NCBI GenBank assembly: GCA_046049865.1
Contig: JBJOQO010000005.1
Location: forward strand, 1 to 64,000
Length of the DNA: 64,000 nucleotides
From: JANPCX01 sp046049865
GTDB lineage: Bacteria > Pseudomonadota > Gammaproteobacteria > Burkholderiales > Burkholderiaceae_C
Reading direction: 5' to 3'
The notes under the pieces were generated by a model that did not search any database, was not told where the DNA came from, and worked only from the letters and a program-made list of their open reading frames with translations. A program made the translations under genes and the position numbers. The stretch's first letter is position 1, and every line of letters starts with the position of its first letter. This document shows positions 1-8,557 of the stretch, in pieces.

Positions 1-56
1 CCTGGCACTAAACAAGCAGCTGGATCGGACACCTCCGACACCTTCTTCTTTAGCCG

Positions 57-512
57 ATGCGGTTTAACAACGTCTGTCAGATCAAGTTGTGGCTAGGACA
101 AGTCATCGACAGCAACGGCACCACCGCTGGCAAACAAGGCTTCGACGCCGTGTTGGCTGTTGCGGCCTATGACTTCGGCTTCGCCAAATTCACGGGTTAC
201 TTCGACCAAGAAGACAAACTTCCTGGCACCGCAAAGATGAAGGTGTACGGTTTGTCCGCCGCGATTCCTTTTGGCGCCACCACCTTGGCCCTGGGCGCCG
301 CGCAAGCCAAGAACGTGAATGGCTCCACGGCCTCGGGTGACGATGCCAACCTCTTCACCGTGCAGCTCACCCACAACCTGTCCAAGCGCACGGCTCTGTA
401 TGCGCACTTCACGGCAGTGGACAACGACACAGCTGCCGCTTTGGGCTTTAACAGTCCCACCGCTGGATCCAACTCCAACGGCGTTCAGTTCGGCATTCGC
501 CACCGCTTTTAA
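57..512 (+). pseudogene. Gram-negative porin, C-terminal fragment
   Basis: The translation resembles the last 130 or so residues of a Burkholderiales trimeric outer-membrane porin. It has alternating beta-strand patterns (YDFGFAKFTGYF, TALYAHFTAVDND) and ends in GIRHRF, the terminal-Phe signal that the BAM complex recognises. The reading frame has stop codons at 9-11 and 51-53, and neither other frame upstream looks like porin, so the beta-barrel start is missing or frameshifted inside the window. The convincing porin similarity begins near base 110. The first 50 bases may be a junction with unrelated sequence or an assembly edge. No start codon or ribosome binding site is credible. It converges on hemH. 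Porin family is fairly sure; broken versus simply cut by the window edge is unsure. Confidence 0.6.
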
Positions 513-524
513 AAGCTATCCGAG

Positions 525-550
525 CGCGAGACTTCAGTGGGAGTCTCGCG
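525..550. terminator. Hairpin between porin and hemH
   Basis: A perfect 9-bp inverted repeat (CGCGAGACT / AGTCTCGCG) with an 8-nt loop lies in the 46-bp gap between two converging genes. It probably serves both. The T-run on the plus side is weak (TTTCTATTGTTTT). Confidence 0.6.
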
Positions 551-558
551 TCACGTTT

Positions 559-1671
559 CTATTGTTTTGCGCCTGCAGCTTGCGCCAGGCGCTGTTGTTG
601 TTCTCGCTCCAATTGCAAGGCGCTGTTGGTGCGAGCAGTCTGTGTGTCCCAGCCCTGCAGGTGTTTGATGGCAATTTGACTCAACGCCGCCATCCACTCG
701 TGCTGGTCGTTCAGGCAGGGAATGTAGTGGAAGGTGTGGCCACCCGCCTTGAGAAAAGCGTCGCGTGCTTCCATGCCAATTTCTTCCAGCGTTTCCAAAC
801 AGTCTGAGGTGAAGCCTGGGCAAGCCACATCGACACGTTTGACGCCTTGCTCGGCCAAGGCGATCAAGGTGGGTTCGGTGTAGGGTTGCAGCCATTTGGC
901 TTTTCCAAAACGGCTTTGGAAGGTGACCACCATTTGGTCTTTTCCTAGGCCCAGTTTTTCACCCAGTAAACGTGCGGTTTTGAGGCACTCGCAGTGATAG
1001 GGGTCACCCAACATCAAGGTTCTTTCGGGAACACCATGAAAGCTCAGCACGAGTTTCTCGGCGCGGCCTTCTTGTTGCCAGTGGTCTTGAATGCGTTTGG
1101 CAAGTGCGGCGATATAGCCGTCGTCGTCGTGGTAATGGTTGACGAAACGAAACTCAGGCAAGTGGCGAGTTTTTTGTCCCCACTGGTAAACCGCATCACA
1201 AACGCTGGCCGTGGTGGGGCCCGAGTACTGCGGGTACAAGGGCAACACCAAGATGTTTTTCACGCCACCTTTTTTCAGCTCGTCCAAGATGCTGGGAATG
1301 GACGGGTTGCCGTAGCGCATGGCGTACTTCACGACCACTTGGTGGCCACGCTCCCCCAAATAGCCTTGCAGCAACTTCGCTTGTTTTTCTGTCCACACCC
1401 TTAGCGGGGAGCCGTCAGGCGTCCAAACGCTGGCGTACTTGCGTGCTGATTTGGCAGGCCGTACCCGCAAAATGATGCCGTGCAGGATCAGCATCCACAG
1501 CAAGCGGGGAATTTCGACCACGCGGCGATCGGACAAAAACTCGGCCAAGTAGCGGCGCAAAGCCGACGCGGTGGGTGCGTCAGGCGTTCCCAGATTGCAA
1601 AGTAGCACCGCCGTGGTCGGCAGCTGTGGAGTTTGACCGTGGGTGTAGCTTGGCTCAGAGGCAAAACGCAT
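559..1671 (-). CDS. hemH: Ferrochelatase
   Basis: Ferrochelatase inserts Fe2+ into protoporphyrin IX, the last step of protoheme synthesis, at the cytoplasmic face of the inner membrane. The 370-residue protein has the family start AVLLCNLGTPDAP, the segment PLYPQYSG, the metal/porphyrin histidine motif LSFHGVPER (roughly residue 210) and the C-terminal CPGFTSDCLETLEEIG with the conserved Glu. The length is normal for the proteobacterial enzyme, with a C-terminal tail of about 35 residues beyond the core. The start is ATG at 1671. It is transcribed away from the response regulator gene that lies upstream on the same strand, with a 66-bp gap. Confidence 0.95.
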   Translation of the reverse strand: MRFASEPSYTHGQTPQLPTTAVLLCNLGTPDAPTASALRRYLAEFLSDRRVVEIPRLLWMLILHGIILRVRPAKSARKYASVWTPDGSPLRVWTEKQAKLLQGYLGERGHQVVVKYAMRYGNPSIPSILDELKKGGVKNILVLPLYPQYSGPTTASVCDAVYQWGQKTRHLPEFRFVNHYHDDDGYIAALAKRIQDHWQQEGRAEKLVLSFHGVPERTLMLGDPYHCECLKTARLLGEKLGLGKDQMVVTFQSRFGKAKWLQPYTEPTLIALAEQGVKRVDVACPGFTSDCLETLEEIGMEARDAFLKAGGHTFHYIPCLNDQHEWMAALSQIAIKHLQGWDTQTARTNSALQLEREQQQRLAQAAGAKQ

Positions 1672-1737
1672 GGTGGTGGAGACGGCTGATGGGCGACGCA
1701 GTATGGCGTGACCAGATTGTCCCCCAGCGGCAGCGGA

Positions 1738-2166
1738 TCAGTGCGATACGCTGCGCCAGTGATCGATGTCCTTGTTCACTTGGGTCAAGTCCAAAGGCTT
1801 GGTCCAGTAACCTACAAAGCCCGCTTCACGCGCGCGCGTCAGGTCGTCGGCATAGGCGTCAGCGGAACACATGAAAGCCGGGGTGTGTGCCAAGGTGTCT
1901 TGTGCACGCAGTTTCTTGAGCAAGTCGTAGCCCGTGCCGTCCGGCAAGTTGGCATCCAAAACAATGAACTCGGGCACCCAAGCGGGTTCTGTTTGTAAGA
2001 AGGCCATGGTTTCTGCGGCGGTTTCAAAACACTGCAAGTCAATGTCGCCGCGCATGCGCATGGCTTCTTCAAATAGCACGGCGTTCAAGCGGTTGTCTTC
2101 GACATAGAGCATGCGTAGACAGGGTTGGCCTGTCGGTTGCGCTTCATTCGGCTCTGAAGTGTTCAT
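1738..2166 (-). CDS. Receiver-only response regulator
   Basis: A 142-residue CheY-like receiver domain and nothing else. The acidic pair is in LYVEDNRLNA, the phospho-acceptor Asp in FIVLDANLPDG, and the conserved Lys in YWTKPLD. There is no DNA-binding or enzyme output domain, so it would signal through protein contacts. No histidine kinase is adjacent. The N-terminal 17 residues are an extension before the receiver fold. It is separated from hemH by 66 bp on the same strand, so co-transcription is possible. The partner kinase is unknown. Confidence 0.85.
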   Translation of the reverse strand: MNTSEPNEAQPTGQPCLRMLYVEDNRLNAVLFEEAMRMRGDIDLQCFETAAETMAFLQTEPAWVPEFIVLDANLPDGTGYDLLKKLRAQDTLAHTPAFMCSADAYADDLTRAREAGFVGYWTKPLDLTQVNKDIDHWRSVSH

Positions 2167-2289
2167 GGTGCGCAGGGCAATGGCTGATCAGTCGAATTGG
2201 GGAGAGAAATACCGCAACGAGGCGGGACTCTAACGGACAATCTCTACACACTTTGATGATTGGGCGCGAAAGCGCAAATTTGTTTTCCA

Positions 2290-2991
2290 ATGGACAAGAA
2301 TTTTCTACAGATTGCTGCACTGACTATCGATTTGGACGATACCTTGTGGCCCGTGTGGCCAGCGATACAAGGCGCTGAGCAGCAGTTGCACGCCTGGCTG
2401 GCCCATCACGCGCCGCGTATGGCGCAAACCCACGACGTTCAAGGACTGCGTGCACTGCGCGATCAAGTGGCCCAAGAGCGCCCAGAGTGGGGCCATGATT
2501 TCACCGCCGTTCGTTTGGAGAGCTTGCGGCGCGGTTTGGCCGACCATGGCTACAGCACTGATCTGGCAGCGCCCGCTTTCGAGGTGTTTTTTGCGGCACG
2601 CCATGAGGTGAGCTTTTATGCTGACGTGGAGCAAGCGCTGGCACGGTTGTCTCAGCGTTTTCCACTGCTTGCACTGAGCAATGGCAATGCGCGCTTAGAC
2701 CGGGTGGGCCTGGACGGGTTTTTTGTCGGCGCGGTCAGTGCCAAACAAGTCGGTGTGGGTAAGCCCGATGTCCGCATCTTCCGTCACGCGTGTGCGACTC
2801 TGAACTTGCCCGTAGCGCAGGTTTTGCATGTCGGTGACGACTTGGATCTGGATGTTGCGGGGGCCTTGGCGGCAGGTTTGCAGACGGTTTGGGTTTGCCG
2901 CAGCGACACCGCGCATGCGCACAGAGCAGCCCCATCGGGGGTTCACACGGTTGCAGACTTGCTGGCGCTGGCCGATGCCTTGGGCTGCTGA
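2290..2991 (+). CDS. HAD-superfamily hydrolase
   Basis: A haloacid-dehalogenase-type phosphatase of 233 residues. Motif I is LTIDLDDTLWP (nucleophile Asp and general acid Asp), motif II is in LALSNGNA, motif III is the Lys in VGVGKPDVRIF, and motif IV is HVGDDLDLDVAGA. An alpha-helical cap lies between motifs I and II, as in subfamily IA enzymes that dephosphorylate small phosphorylated metabolites. The substrate cannot be read from sequence. The same frame also opens at TTG 2260; I prefer ATG 2290 because the fold begins a few residues later. It diverges from the response regulator across 123 bp. Confidence 0.85.
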   Translation: MDKNFLQIAALTIDLDDTLWPVWPAIQGAEQQLHAWLAHHAPRMAQTHDVQGLRALRDQVAQERPEWGHDFTAVRLESLRRGLADHGYSTDLAAPAFEVFFAARHEVSFYADVEQALARLSQRFPLLALSNGNARLDRVGLDGFFVGAVSAKQVGVGKPDVRIFRHACATLNLPVAQVLHVGDDLDLDVAGALAAGLQTVWVCRSDTAHAHRAAPSGVHTVADLLALADALGC

Positions 2992-3010
2992 AGCGGGCCT
3001 GTGAGTGCGC

Positions 3011-3982
3011 TTACAGATCCCGCGGTTGCGTGTCGGAAAACTTCAATACCTCGAAGTGCACGCAGGGCGCGGTGATGTCGGTGGGCGGTGCGCCCAAACC
3101 GATGACGCCACTGCCGTGTAAGGTGCAGCTGCTGCGCCGCAGGTTGACGACCTCTTTGTCGTTGGCAAAACGCACATAGGTGCCGTTGTAGCTGAGGTCA
3201 CTCAGCGAAAAAGTGCCGCCGTGCCAGTCGATGCGGGCGTGGGAGCGCGACACACGGCTGTCGTCAATGCAATAGGTGGCCTGTGAGCTGCGCCCCAGAA
3301 CCACAGGCAAACTCTGAGGGGAATAAACCCGGTTCAGATCCATCCATGTCAGGCGTATGCCTTCAGGTTCGGGCTGTGAGATGAGTTCACCATAGGCCGT
3401 CGCAGCAGAATCACTGGGGCGCAAGGTTTCCAGCAGGTACACATGCACAGGCTCGACACGGCCGCGCAGTTGCATGCGGTCCAGGCTGCGAAAACGCGCT
3501 TGCGAGACGGCAGGTAAATCGTCCACGACGACCGAGGTCGCCAAGGTTTCGTTGTCGCCGGCGTGGTCCAACAAACGTGCTGCCACGTTGACCGCGTCGC
3601 CAAAACAATCGCCGGACATCTCCACCACTTCGCCACGCGCCAAGCCCACTTGCAGCTTGAGTGCTGGCAGTTTGCTGAGCGCACTTTCTATGCCCGGCAA
3701 AGGCATGGTGGAGGAGGCGTGTCCGTGTGCGGCAATGCGTTCGAGCGAGTCGTGCATCTCGTCGGCTGCTTGGATAGCAGCAGCCGAGTCAGCAAACATG
3801 GCCATCAGGCCGTCGCCCAAAGTTTTGACGACTGTGCCGCCGCAATGACCGACGACACGGCAAGCCAAGGCCACGCTTTGTGTGACGACGGCCGTGGCGT
3901 TGGCGTTGCCCATCAATTCATACAGCGCCGTGCTGCCGCGTAAGTCGGCAAACAGCACGGTGCGTTGTATCAGCTCGGACAC
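3011..3982 (-). CDS. Class III adenylate/guanylate cyclase with FHA domain
   Basis: The N-terminal half (about residues 5-185) is a class III nucleotide cyclase catalytic domain. The metal-binding aspartates are in VLFADLRGST and TLGDGLMAMF, a Lys precedes the second one (VVKTLGDG), and the transition-state Asn/Arg pair is in GDAVNVAARL, so it looks active. The C-terminal part (about residues 225-305) is a forkhead-associated domain: LGRSSQATYCI, VSRSHARIDW, SYNGTYVRF. FHA domains bind phosphothreonine, so cyclic nucleotide production may be tied to Ser/Thr phosphorylation; that link is inference. There is no membrane segment. The start is GTG 3982, and the gene lies 20 bp downstream of rpoD on the same strand. 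Confidence 0.85.
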   Translation of the reverse strand: MSELIQRTVLFADLRGSTALYELMGNANATAVVTQSVALACRVVGHCGGTVVKTLGDGLMAMFADSAAAIQAADEMHDSLERIAAHGHASSTMPLPGIESALSKLPALKLQVGLARGEVVEMSGDCFGDAVNVAARLLDHAGDNETLATSVVVDDLPAVSQARFRSLDRMQLRGRVEPVHVYLLETLRPSDSAATAYGELISQPEPEGIRLTWMDLNRVYSPQSLPVVLGRSSQATYCIDDSRVSRSHARIDWHGGTFSLSDLSYNGTYVRFANDKEVVNLRRSSCTLHGSGVIGLGAPPTDITAPCVHFEVLKFSDTQPRDL

Positions 3983-4002
3983 GTTGCGCTACCTGCTTGT
4001 GC

Positions 4003-6228
4003 TCAGAGGTTATCCAAGTACGTGCGCAGCTTGTCCGAGCGACTTGGGTGCTTGAGTTTACGGATGGCTTTCGCCTCAATTTGGCGAATACGCTCACGCG
4101 TCACGTCAAACTGCTTTCCGACTTCTTCCAACGTGTGGTCCGTGCTCATCTCGATGCCAAAACGCATGCGCAGCACCTTGGCTTCGCGTGGGGTCAGGCT
4201 GTCGAGAATGTCCTTCACCACGTCACGCAAACCGGCCTGCATGGCGGCTTCGATCGGCGCGGTGTTGTTGGTGTCTTCAATGAAGTCGCCCAAGTGAGAA
4301 TCGTCGTCGTCGCCAATCGGTGTTTCCATCGAAATTGGCTCTTTGGCGATTTTCATGATCTTGCGGATTTTGTCTTCCGGGATCTCCATCTTCTCGGCCA
4401 AGGTCGGCGCATCGGGCTCGAAACCAAACTCCTGCAAATGCTGACGCGACAGGCGGTTCATTTTGTTGATGGTTTCGATCATGTGCACCGGAATCCGAAT
4501 GGTGCGCGCTTGGTCGGCGATCGAACGTGTGATGGCTTGGCGGATCCACCAGGTGGCGTAAGTAGAGAACTTGTAGCCGCGGCGGTATTCGAATTTGTCC
4601 ACCGCTTTCATCAGGCCAATGTTGCCTTCTTGAATCAAATCCAAGAATTGCAGGCCGCGGTTGGTGTATTTCTTGGCGATCGAAATCACCAAACGCAAGT
4701 TGGCTTCGATCATCTCTTTCTTGGCATCACGCGAAGCCTTCTCGCCTTCGTTCATGCGCTTGTTGATGCCCTTCAAGTCCTCAAGCGGCACCACGGCGCG
4801 GGCTTGTTGGTCGACCAGCTTCTTTTGCAGTTCTTGAACGGGAGGCAGGTGGCGAGAAAGCACCAAGCTGTAGGGCTTGCCGGCCGCCGCTTCTTTCTCA
4901 GCCCACTTCAGGTTCAAGATGTTGGGCGGGAAATTCTTGATGAAATACTCTTGCGGCATGCCGCATTTGTCGACCAGAATTTTGCGCAGTTCACGCTCAT
5001 AGCGACGCACGTCATCCACTTGCGAGCGCAAAATGCCGCAGAGTTTTTCAATGGTTTTGACGGTGAAGCGAATCGTCATCAGCTCGCTGCTGATCGCTTG
5101 CTGCGACTTGTTGTAGGAGGCTGACTGGTAGCCTTCTTTTTCAAACGCCTTGCGCATTTTGTCGAAGTTGATGCGCAGGTTGGCGAACTTCGTCAGGGCT
5201 GCAGTTTTGAGCTCTTCTAATTTTTTAGTGAGCGCTTTGCTGCCGCCGTTGCCGTCATCGTCATCGTCATCGTCAAAGAAGTCCACATCTTCCTCGGCCA
5301 CATAGTCGTCGGCCTCGCCTTCGGATACAAAGCCATCCACGGCCTCGGAAATTTGCATCTCGCCGGCGGCAATCTTGTCGGCATAAACCAAAATTTCCGC
5401 AATGGTGGTGGGTGAGGCGCTGATGGCCAGCATCATGGATTGCAAGCCGCCCTCGATGCGTTTGGCGATTTCAATTTCGCCTTCACGCGTGAGCAGCTCT
5501 ACGGTGCCCATTTCGCGCATGTACATGCGCACGGGGTCGGTAGTACGACCGAACTCAGAGTCCACTGTGGAGAGCGCCGCTTCTGCAGCTTCTTCCGCTT
5601 CTTCTTCCGTTGCGGTGGTGGCACCACCCCCGGCGATCAGCAGGGTGGCTGCGTCCGGTGCTTGTTCGTACACCGCAATGCCCATGTCGTTGAGCATGGA
5701 CACGATGGCTTCCAGGATTTCTTCATTGATCAGCTTTTCCGGCAAGTGATCGTTGATTTCCTGGTGGGTGAGGAAACCGCGTGTCTTGCCCATCTTGATG
5801 AGCGTTTTCAGCTCTTGACGGCGTTTGGCGGCTTCTTCTTCGGTGAGTGCGGTTTCTTCCAGGCCGAACTCGCGCATCAGGGCGCGTTCTTTCGCGCGCG
5901 AAACCTTCATGCGCAGCGGTTTGGCCTTGACTTCTTTGGTGTCACCGGCGTCGGCTTCGGGCTCACCTTCGAGGTCGGCTTCAATGTCTGAGAAGTCGTC
6001 GTCCAGCGCGGCTTCTTTCTTGGATTTGTCTGTGCCTTTGGCGGCCTTGCCGCGTTTGCCCTTTGCGGCGTCTGCAGCCGGAGCAGCCTTTGCCAATGCT
6101 TTGGTCTTGACAGCATCCTTGACGGCAGCTTTGACCGTCGTTTTGGCCGGGGTTGCTTTGTCGGACGCGGTGGAAGATTTCTTTTCCGCCTTGGTGGCTA
6201 CGGCGGGGGCGTTATTTTTCGCAGGCAT
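4003..6228 (-). CDS. rpoD: RNA polymerase primary sigma factor (sigma-70)
   Basis: The housekeeping sigma factor that directs RNA polymerase to -10/-35 promoters. The 741-residue protein has a long Lys/Ala-rich N-terminus, region 1.1, region 1.2, an acidic non-conserved stretch with seven successive Asp (about residue 318), region 2 (NLRLVISIAKKY, the polymerase-binding and -10-melting helices), region 3, and region 4 with the -35 helix-turn-helix (TLEEVGKQFDVTRERIRQIE), ending LRTYLDNL. Length and layout are normal for a betaproteobacterial RpoD. The start is ATG 6228. In related genomes dnaG is commonly directly upstream; here two opposite-strand genes and about 760 bp of non-coding DNA intervene. 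Confidence 0.97.
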   Translation of the reverse strand: MPAKNNAPAVATKAEKKSSTASDKATPAKTTVKAAVKDAVKTKALAKAAPAADAAKGKRGKAAKGTDKSKKEAALDDDFSDIEADLEGEPEADAGDTKEVKAKPLRMKVSRAKERALMREFGLEETALTEEEAAKRRQELKTLIKMGKTRGFLTHQEINDHLPEKLINEEILEAIVSMLNDMGIAVYEQAPDAATLLIAGGGATTATEEEAEEAAEAALSTVDSEFGRTTDPVRMYMREMGTVELLTREGEIEIAKRIEGGLQSMMLAISASPTTIAEILVYADKIAAGEMQISEAVDGFVSEGEADDYVAEEDVDFFDDDDDDDGNGGSKALTKKLEELKTAALTKFANLRINFDKMRKAFEKEGYQSASYNKSQQAISSELMTIRFTVKTIEKLCGILRSQVDDVRRYERELRKILVDKCGMPQEYFIKNFPPNILNLKWAEKEAAAGKPYSLVLSRHLPPVQELQKKLVDQQARAVVPLEDLKGINKRMNEGEKASRDAKKEMIEANLRLVISIAKKYTNRGLQFLDLIQEGNIGLMKAVDKFEYRRGYKFSTYATWWIRQAITRSIADQARTIRIPVHMIETINKMNRLSRQHLQEFGFEPDAPTLAEKMEIPEDKIRKIMKIAKEPISMETPIGDDDDSHLGDFIEDTNNTAPIEAAMQAGLRDVVKDILDSLTPREAKVLRMRFGIEMSTDHTLEEVGKQFDVTRERIRQIEAKAIRKLKHPSRSDKLRTYLDNL

Positions 6229-6991
6229 GCAAATCCTTGACTGTGAGTTGGGCTCTACAGCGAGCCCGGGTGTTCTACGGCACGAACCGGCACAAGTGAA
6301 AGCGACTGCCGTGCGGTTTAGCGGCGGATAGAAGCTTTTCGTTCATGCCAAAGCCTGCAAGCCCACACCACTCCAAGACTGACAACCGGAGTCAACAGTC
6401 GCGGCAATGGGTAGGCCACATGGGGCTAACAAGGTTCGGCGTGCAAGTTAGGGTGAACATTTGTACGTGCAACCCTTGCGGATAGCCGTGCAGCCCTTGC
6501 GGGTGAGGGGTGGCCTTCAGTGGGGACCCTGGGTCAGAGGGTGGCCGGGGCCCGGAGGTGCTGCTGTCACTCTTGACGCGCGAATCAAGGCCCGCATTAT
6601 CACCCACGCGAGCCGAAGCCGTCAAAAGGCGGGTGGATGGATGCCTTATGTCCATATTTTTTGGCCCCGATTGCTGGGGAGACGCTAAACAGATCCGTCC
6701 CAGCGGGCGCATCCTCGATGCTCGGGCGGTCGTTCGTGGCTATGCCCACCAATCGCCATTCAAAATTCTCGCAATACCTTGGGGCATGGCTCCGCTTTTC
6801 GCCTTGCAGCCCATCCCGATTCGAGGCGCGCGATTATGCGGGGACTTGTTCAGCGTTTTATTGGAGAAGTCGCGACTTTTTTGCAACCGCAAATAAACTA
6901 TCGGAAACCCGTGTTTCTTTGCACGGGATAGCTGGCCAGGTGCAGGCAAAATCCTGTTGTTGCAACATTGCAATCAGCTGTGGAGAGTCTT
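6229..6991. other. Long non-coding stretch upstream of rpoD
   Basis: About 760 bp with no credible gene, tRNA or conserved peptide on either strand. It must hold the rpoD promoter (reading left) and the ankyrin-gene promoter (reading right). Visible structure: two nearby copies of a motif like GTGCAnCCCTTGCGG (about 6469-6500), a small inverted repeat CCCGTG/CACGGG (6908-6928), and the core of a dispersed repeat at 6797-6823. Confidence 0.6.
6797..6823 (-). repeat. Core copy of the dispersed stop-codon repeat family
   Basis: Read on the minus strand this holds ATCGGGATGGGCTGCAAGGC, the core shared with the elements at 35925-35979 and 40427-40588. As in the 40427 copy, a GCATAA motif lies just before it in this orientation (about 6835-6840). 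Only part of the element is recognisable and no gene end is associated. Confidence 0.55.
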
Positions 6992-7882
6992 TTGAGCGAC
7001 GGTCAATCTGGGTATTTGAGGCTATTCAAGCTTATTCCGCTGTTGATGGTGGTTGGTTTCATGGCCTGGTGCTCCAGCAACAAAGGTGGCAAACCCGAAG
7101 TACAACAGGTGCGAGCGGAGTTGAGCGAGTTGATGTCGACCCAGGGCTACTTGTCAGGCCCCTCGGACGCAGAGAATCTTCCTGGGGTTGCCAAACGGGT
7201 CGGGCCTGCGGGGATGAACCGTTTGCTCTATGACAGTGCGCCAACGGCTTCTCTGGCAGCCCTGCAATGGATGGTGAAAAACGGCGCTGATCCCAAAAAT
7301 ACCGGAGCCATTGGGGATGAGCCCCTGTTGCATCGGATAGCGCGAATCCCGCAACCTGAGCGTCTGGAATACTTTATCGGCATGGGGCTGGATCCCAAAG
7401 AGCGAAGCCGCGACGGGACTACCTTGTTGCACGTCGCCGCGCGCAACGGGCTGGATGAGCGTACCTTGGCGCTGTTAACCAGCAAAGGGCTGGCCGTATC
7501 GGATGCGACAACCTTGGGCAAGCAACCTATTCACATGGCCAGTGTGAAGTCCATTCCCGTTCTCGCCAATGTGGGTGCGGACATCAGCGCAAAGGACTCG
7601 TCGGGGCGCACGCCTTTGCACTGGGCGGCGCTGGAGGGCAAGCACGAACAAGTCAGCGCCCTGTTGCGGATGAATGCTTCGGTCTTTTCCACTGACAACA
7701 AAGGGCGAACCCCATTGCATCTGGCGGCCATGGGCAATTCCGAGGAGGTCGTGGACACCCTGTTGGCTGCCGGAGCCCCACGGGCCGTGCGCGACCAGGA
7801 CAACATGACACCTAGAGAGTTGGCACAAGAGTCACGGAAAAACCGAAACAACCGTTACCGCGATCTGACTGAGAAGTTGTGA
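6992..7882 (+). CDS. Ankyrin-repeat protein with N-terminal membrane anchor
   Basis: A protein of about 296 residues. An N-terminal hydrophobic segment (LFKLIPLLMVVGFMAWCSS) is a signal anchor or a poor lipobox, placing the rest outside the cytoplasm. From about residue 65 there are four to six ankyrin repeats, clearest as DGTTLLHVAARNG, SGRTPLHWAALEG and KGRTPLHLAAMGN. Ankyrin repeats bind other proteins; the partner is unknown. I chose TTG 6992 because GGAG at 6982-6985 is ideally spaced; TTG 6968 and GTG 6980 are alternatives. The stop overlaps the next start (TGATG), so the two genes are translationally coupled. The pair sits on the opposite strand between dnaG and rpoD. Confidence 0.8.
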   Translation: MSDGQSGYLRLFKLIPLLMVVGFMAWCSSNKGGKPEVQQVRAELSELMSTQGYLSGPSDAENLPGVAKRVGPAGMNRLLYDSAPTASLAALQWMVKNGADPKNTGAIGDEPLLHRIARIPQPERLEYFIGMGLDPKERSRDGTTLLHVAARNGLDERTLALLTSKGLAVSDATTLGKQPIHMASVKSIPVLANVGADISAKDSSGRTPLHWAALEGKHEQVSALLRMNASVFSTDNKGRTPLHLAAMGNSEEVVDTLLAAGAPRAVRDQDNMTPRELAQESRKNRNNRYRDLTEKL

Positions 7883-8514
7883 TGATGGAATCTCACGCCT
7901 GCAGGCTCTGCACTCTTTCTTTGCGCTCCCTGGTGCTGGCGCTGATCTTATTGCCTGTGATGGGTTTTGCGCAGAGCACTTTTAAGTGCCAAAGCGCCAG
8001 CGGTGTGTACTACTCGGATCGCCCCTGTGCCCCGGACGCCAAAACCGCAGAGTCCACTTCCACGTTGCCAAAACCCGTGCCGACTCCCTTGGCGCTGGAC
8101 ACGCGAACCGCTTTTCTCGGCTACCTCAGCGCGGAGTGCCGCCAACTGAACGACACCTTGCGCGCACTGCAGGCCGCGCGGCCTTCGGTGCGGTCTGAAT
8201 GGGAGCTGCATCGCCAGCGGGTCTCCGATGCCGTAGAGCGTTACCGTGGACGTTGCCTGGAGGAAGAGCGCTACGCTTTGCAGCGCGTGAGTGAAGCCGA
8301 TCGGCGGCAACGGGAGCAACAGCGCTCGGCGCTGGTTGCCAAAGAGGCTGAGAAAGAGCGGGCTGCCACGTACAAAGTCCAATGCGCCGAGATGCGTGCC
8401 ATCCGAGACGCCAAACGTCAGCGCCTGGACAGCATGACCCCTGGGGAAAGGTCGGATTTCGATCGATTCCAGTCCGCTTTTTCCTCACGGTGTGAAGGGG
8501 TGGTGCCGCGCTGA
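7882..8514 (+). CDS. DUF4124-like periplasmic protein
   Basis: About 210 residues. A Sec signal peptide (SLVLALILLPVMGFAQS) is followed by a short DUF4124-type module (FKCQSASGVYYSDRPCA, two Cys and the aromatic pair) and then a long charged helical region rich in Arg, Glu and Gln (about residues 85-190). The function of DUF4124 is unknown; such proteins are common in beta- and gammaproteobacteria and are thought to be periplasmic. The start overlaps the ankyrin gene stop by one base; GTG 7879 and ATG 7885 are alternatives. It converges on dnaG. A second DUF4124-like gene lies at 48168-48686. Confidence 0.75.
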   Translation: MMESHACRLCTLSLRSLVLALILLPVMGFAQSTFKCQSASGVYYSDRPCAPDAKTAESTSTLPKPVPTPLALDTRTAFLGYLSAECRQLNDTLRALQAARPSVRSEWELHRQRVSDAVERYRGRCLEEERYALQRVSEADRRQREQQRSALVAKEAEKERAATYKVQCAEMRAIRDAKRQRLDSMTPGERSDFDRFQSAFSSRCEGVVPR

Positions 8515-8557
8515 TTTCCAGAACTTGTTTGGCGAAAAACCGTCGCCTCAATTCGTT

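Noticed and set aside
3997..5124. 375-codon open frame on the plus strand
   Set aside because: It is opposite rpoD, which is certain. No recognisable domain.
6637..7233. 198-codon open frame before the ankyrin gene
   Set aside because: It overlaps the ankyrin gene in another frame, includes the dispersed repeat core and has no ribosome site or family pattern.
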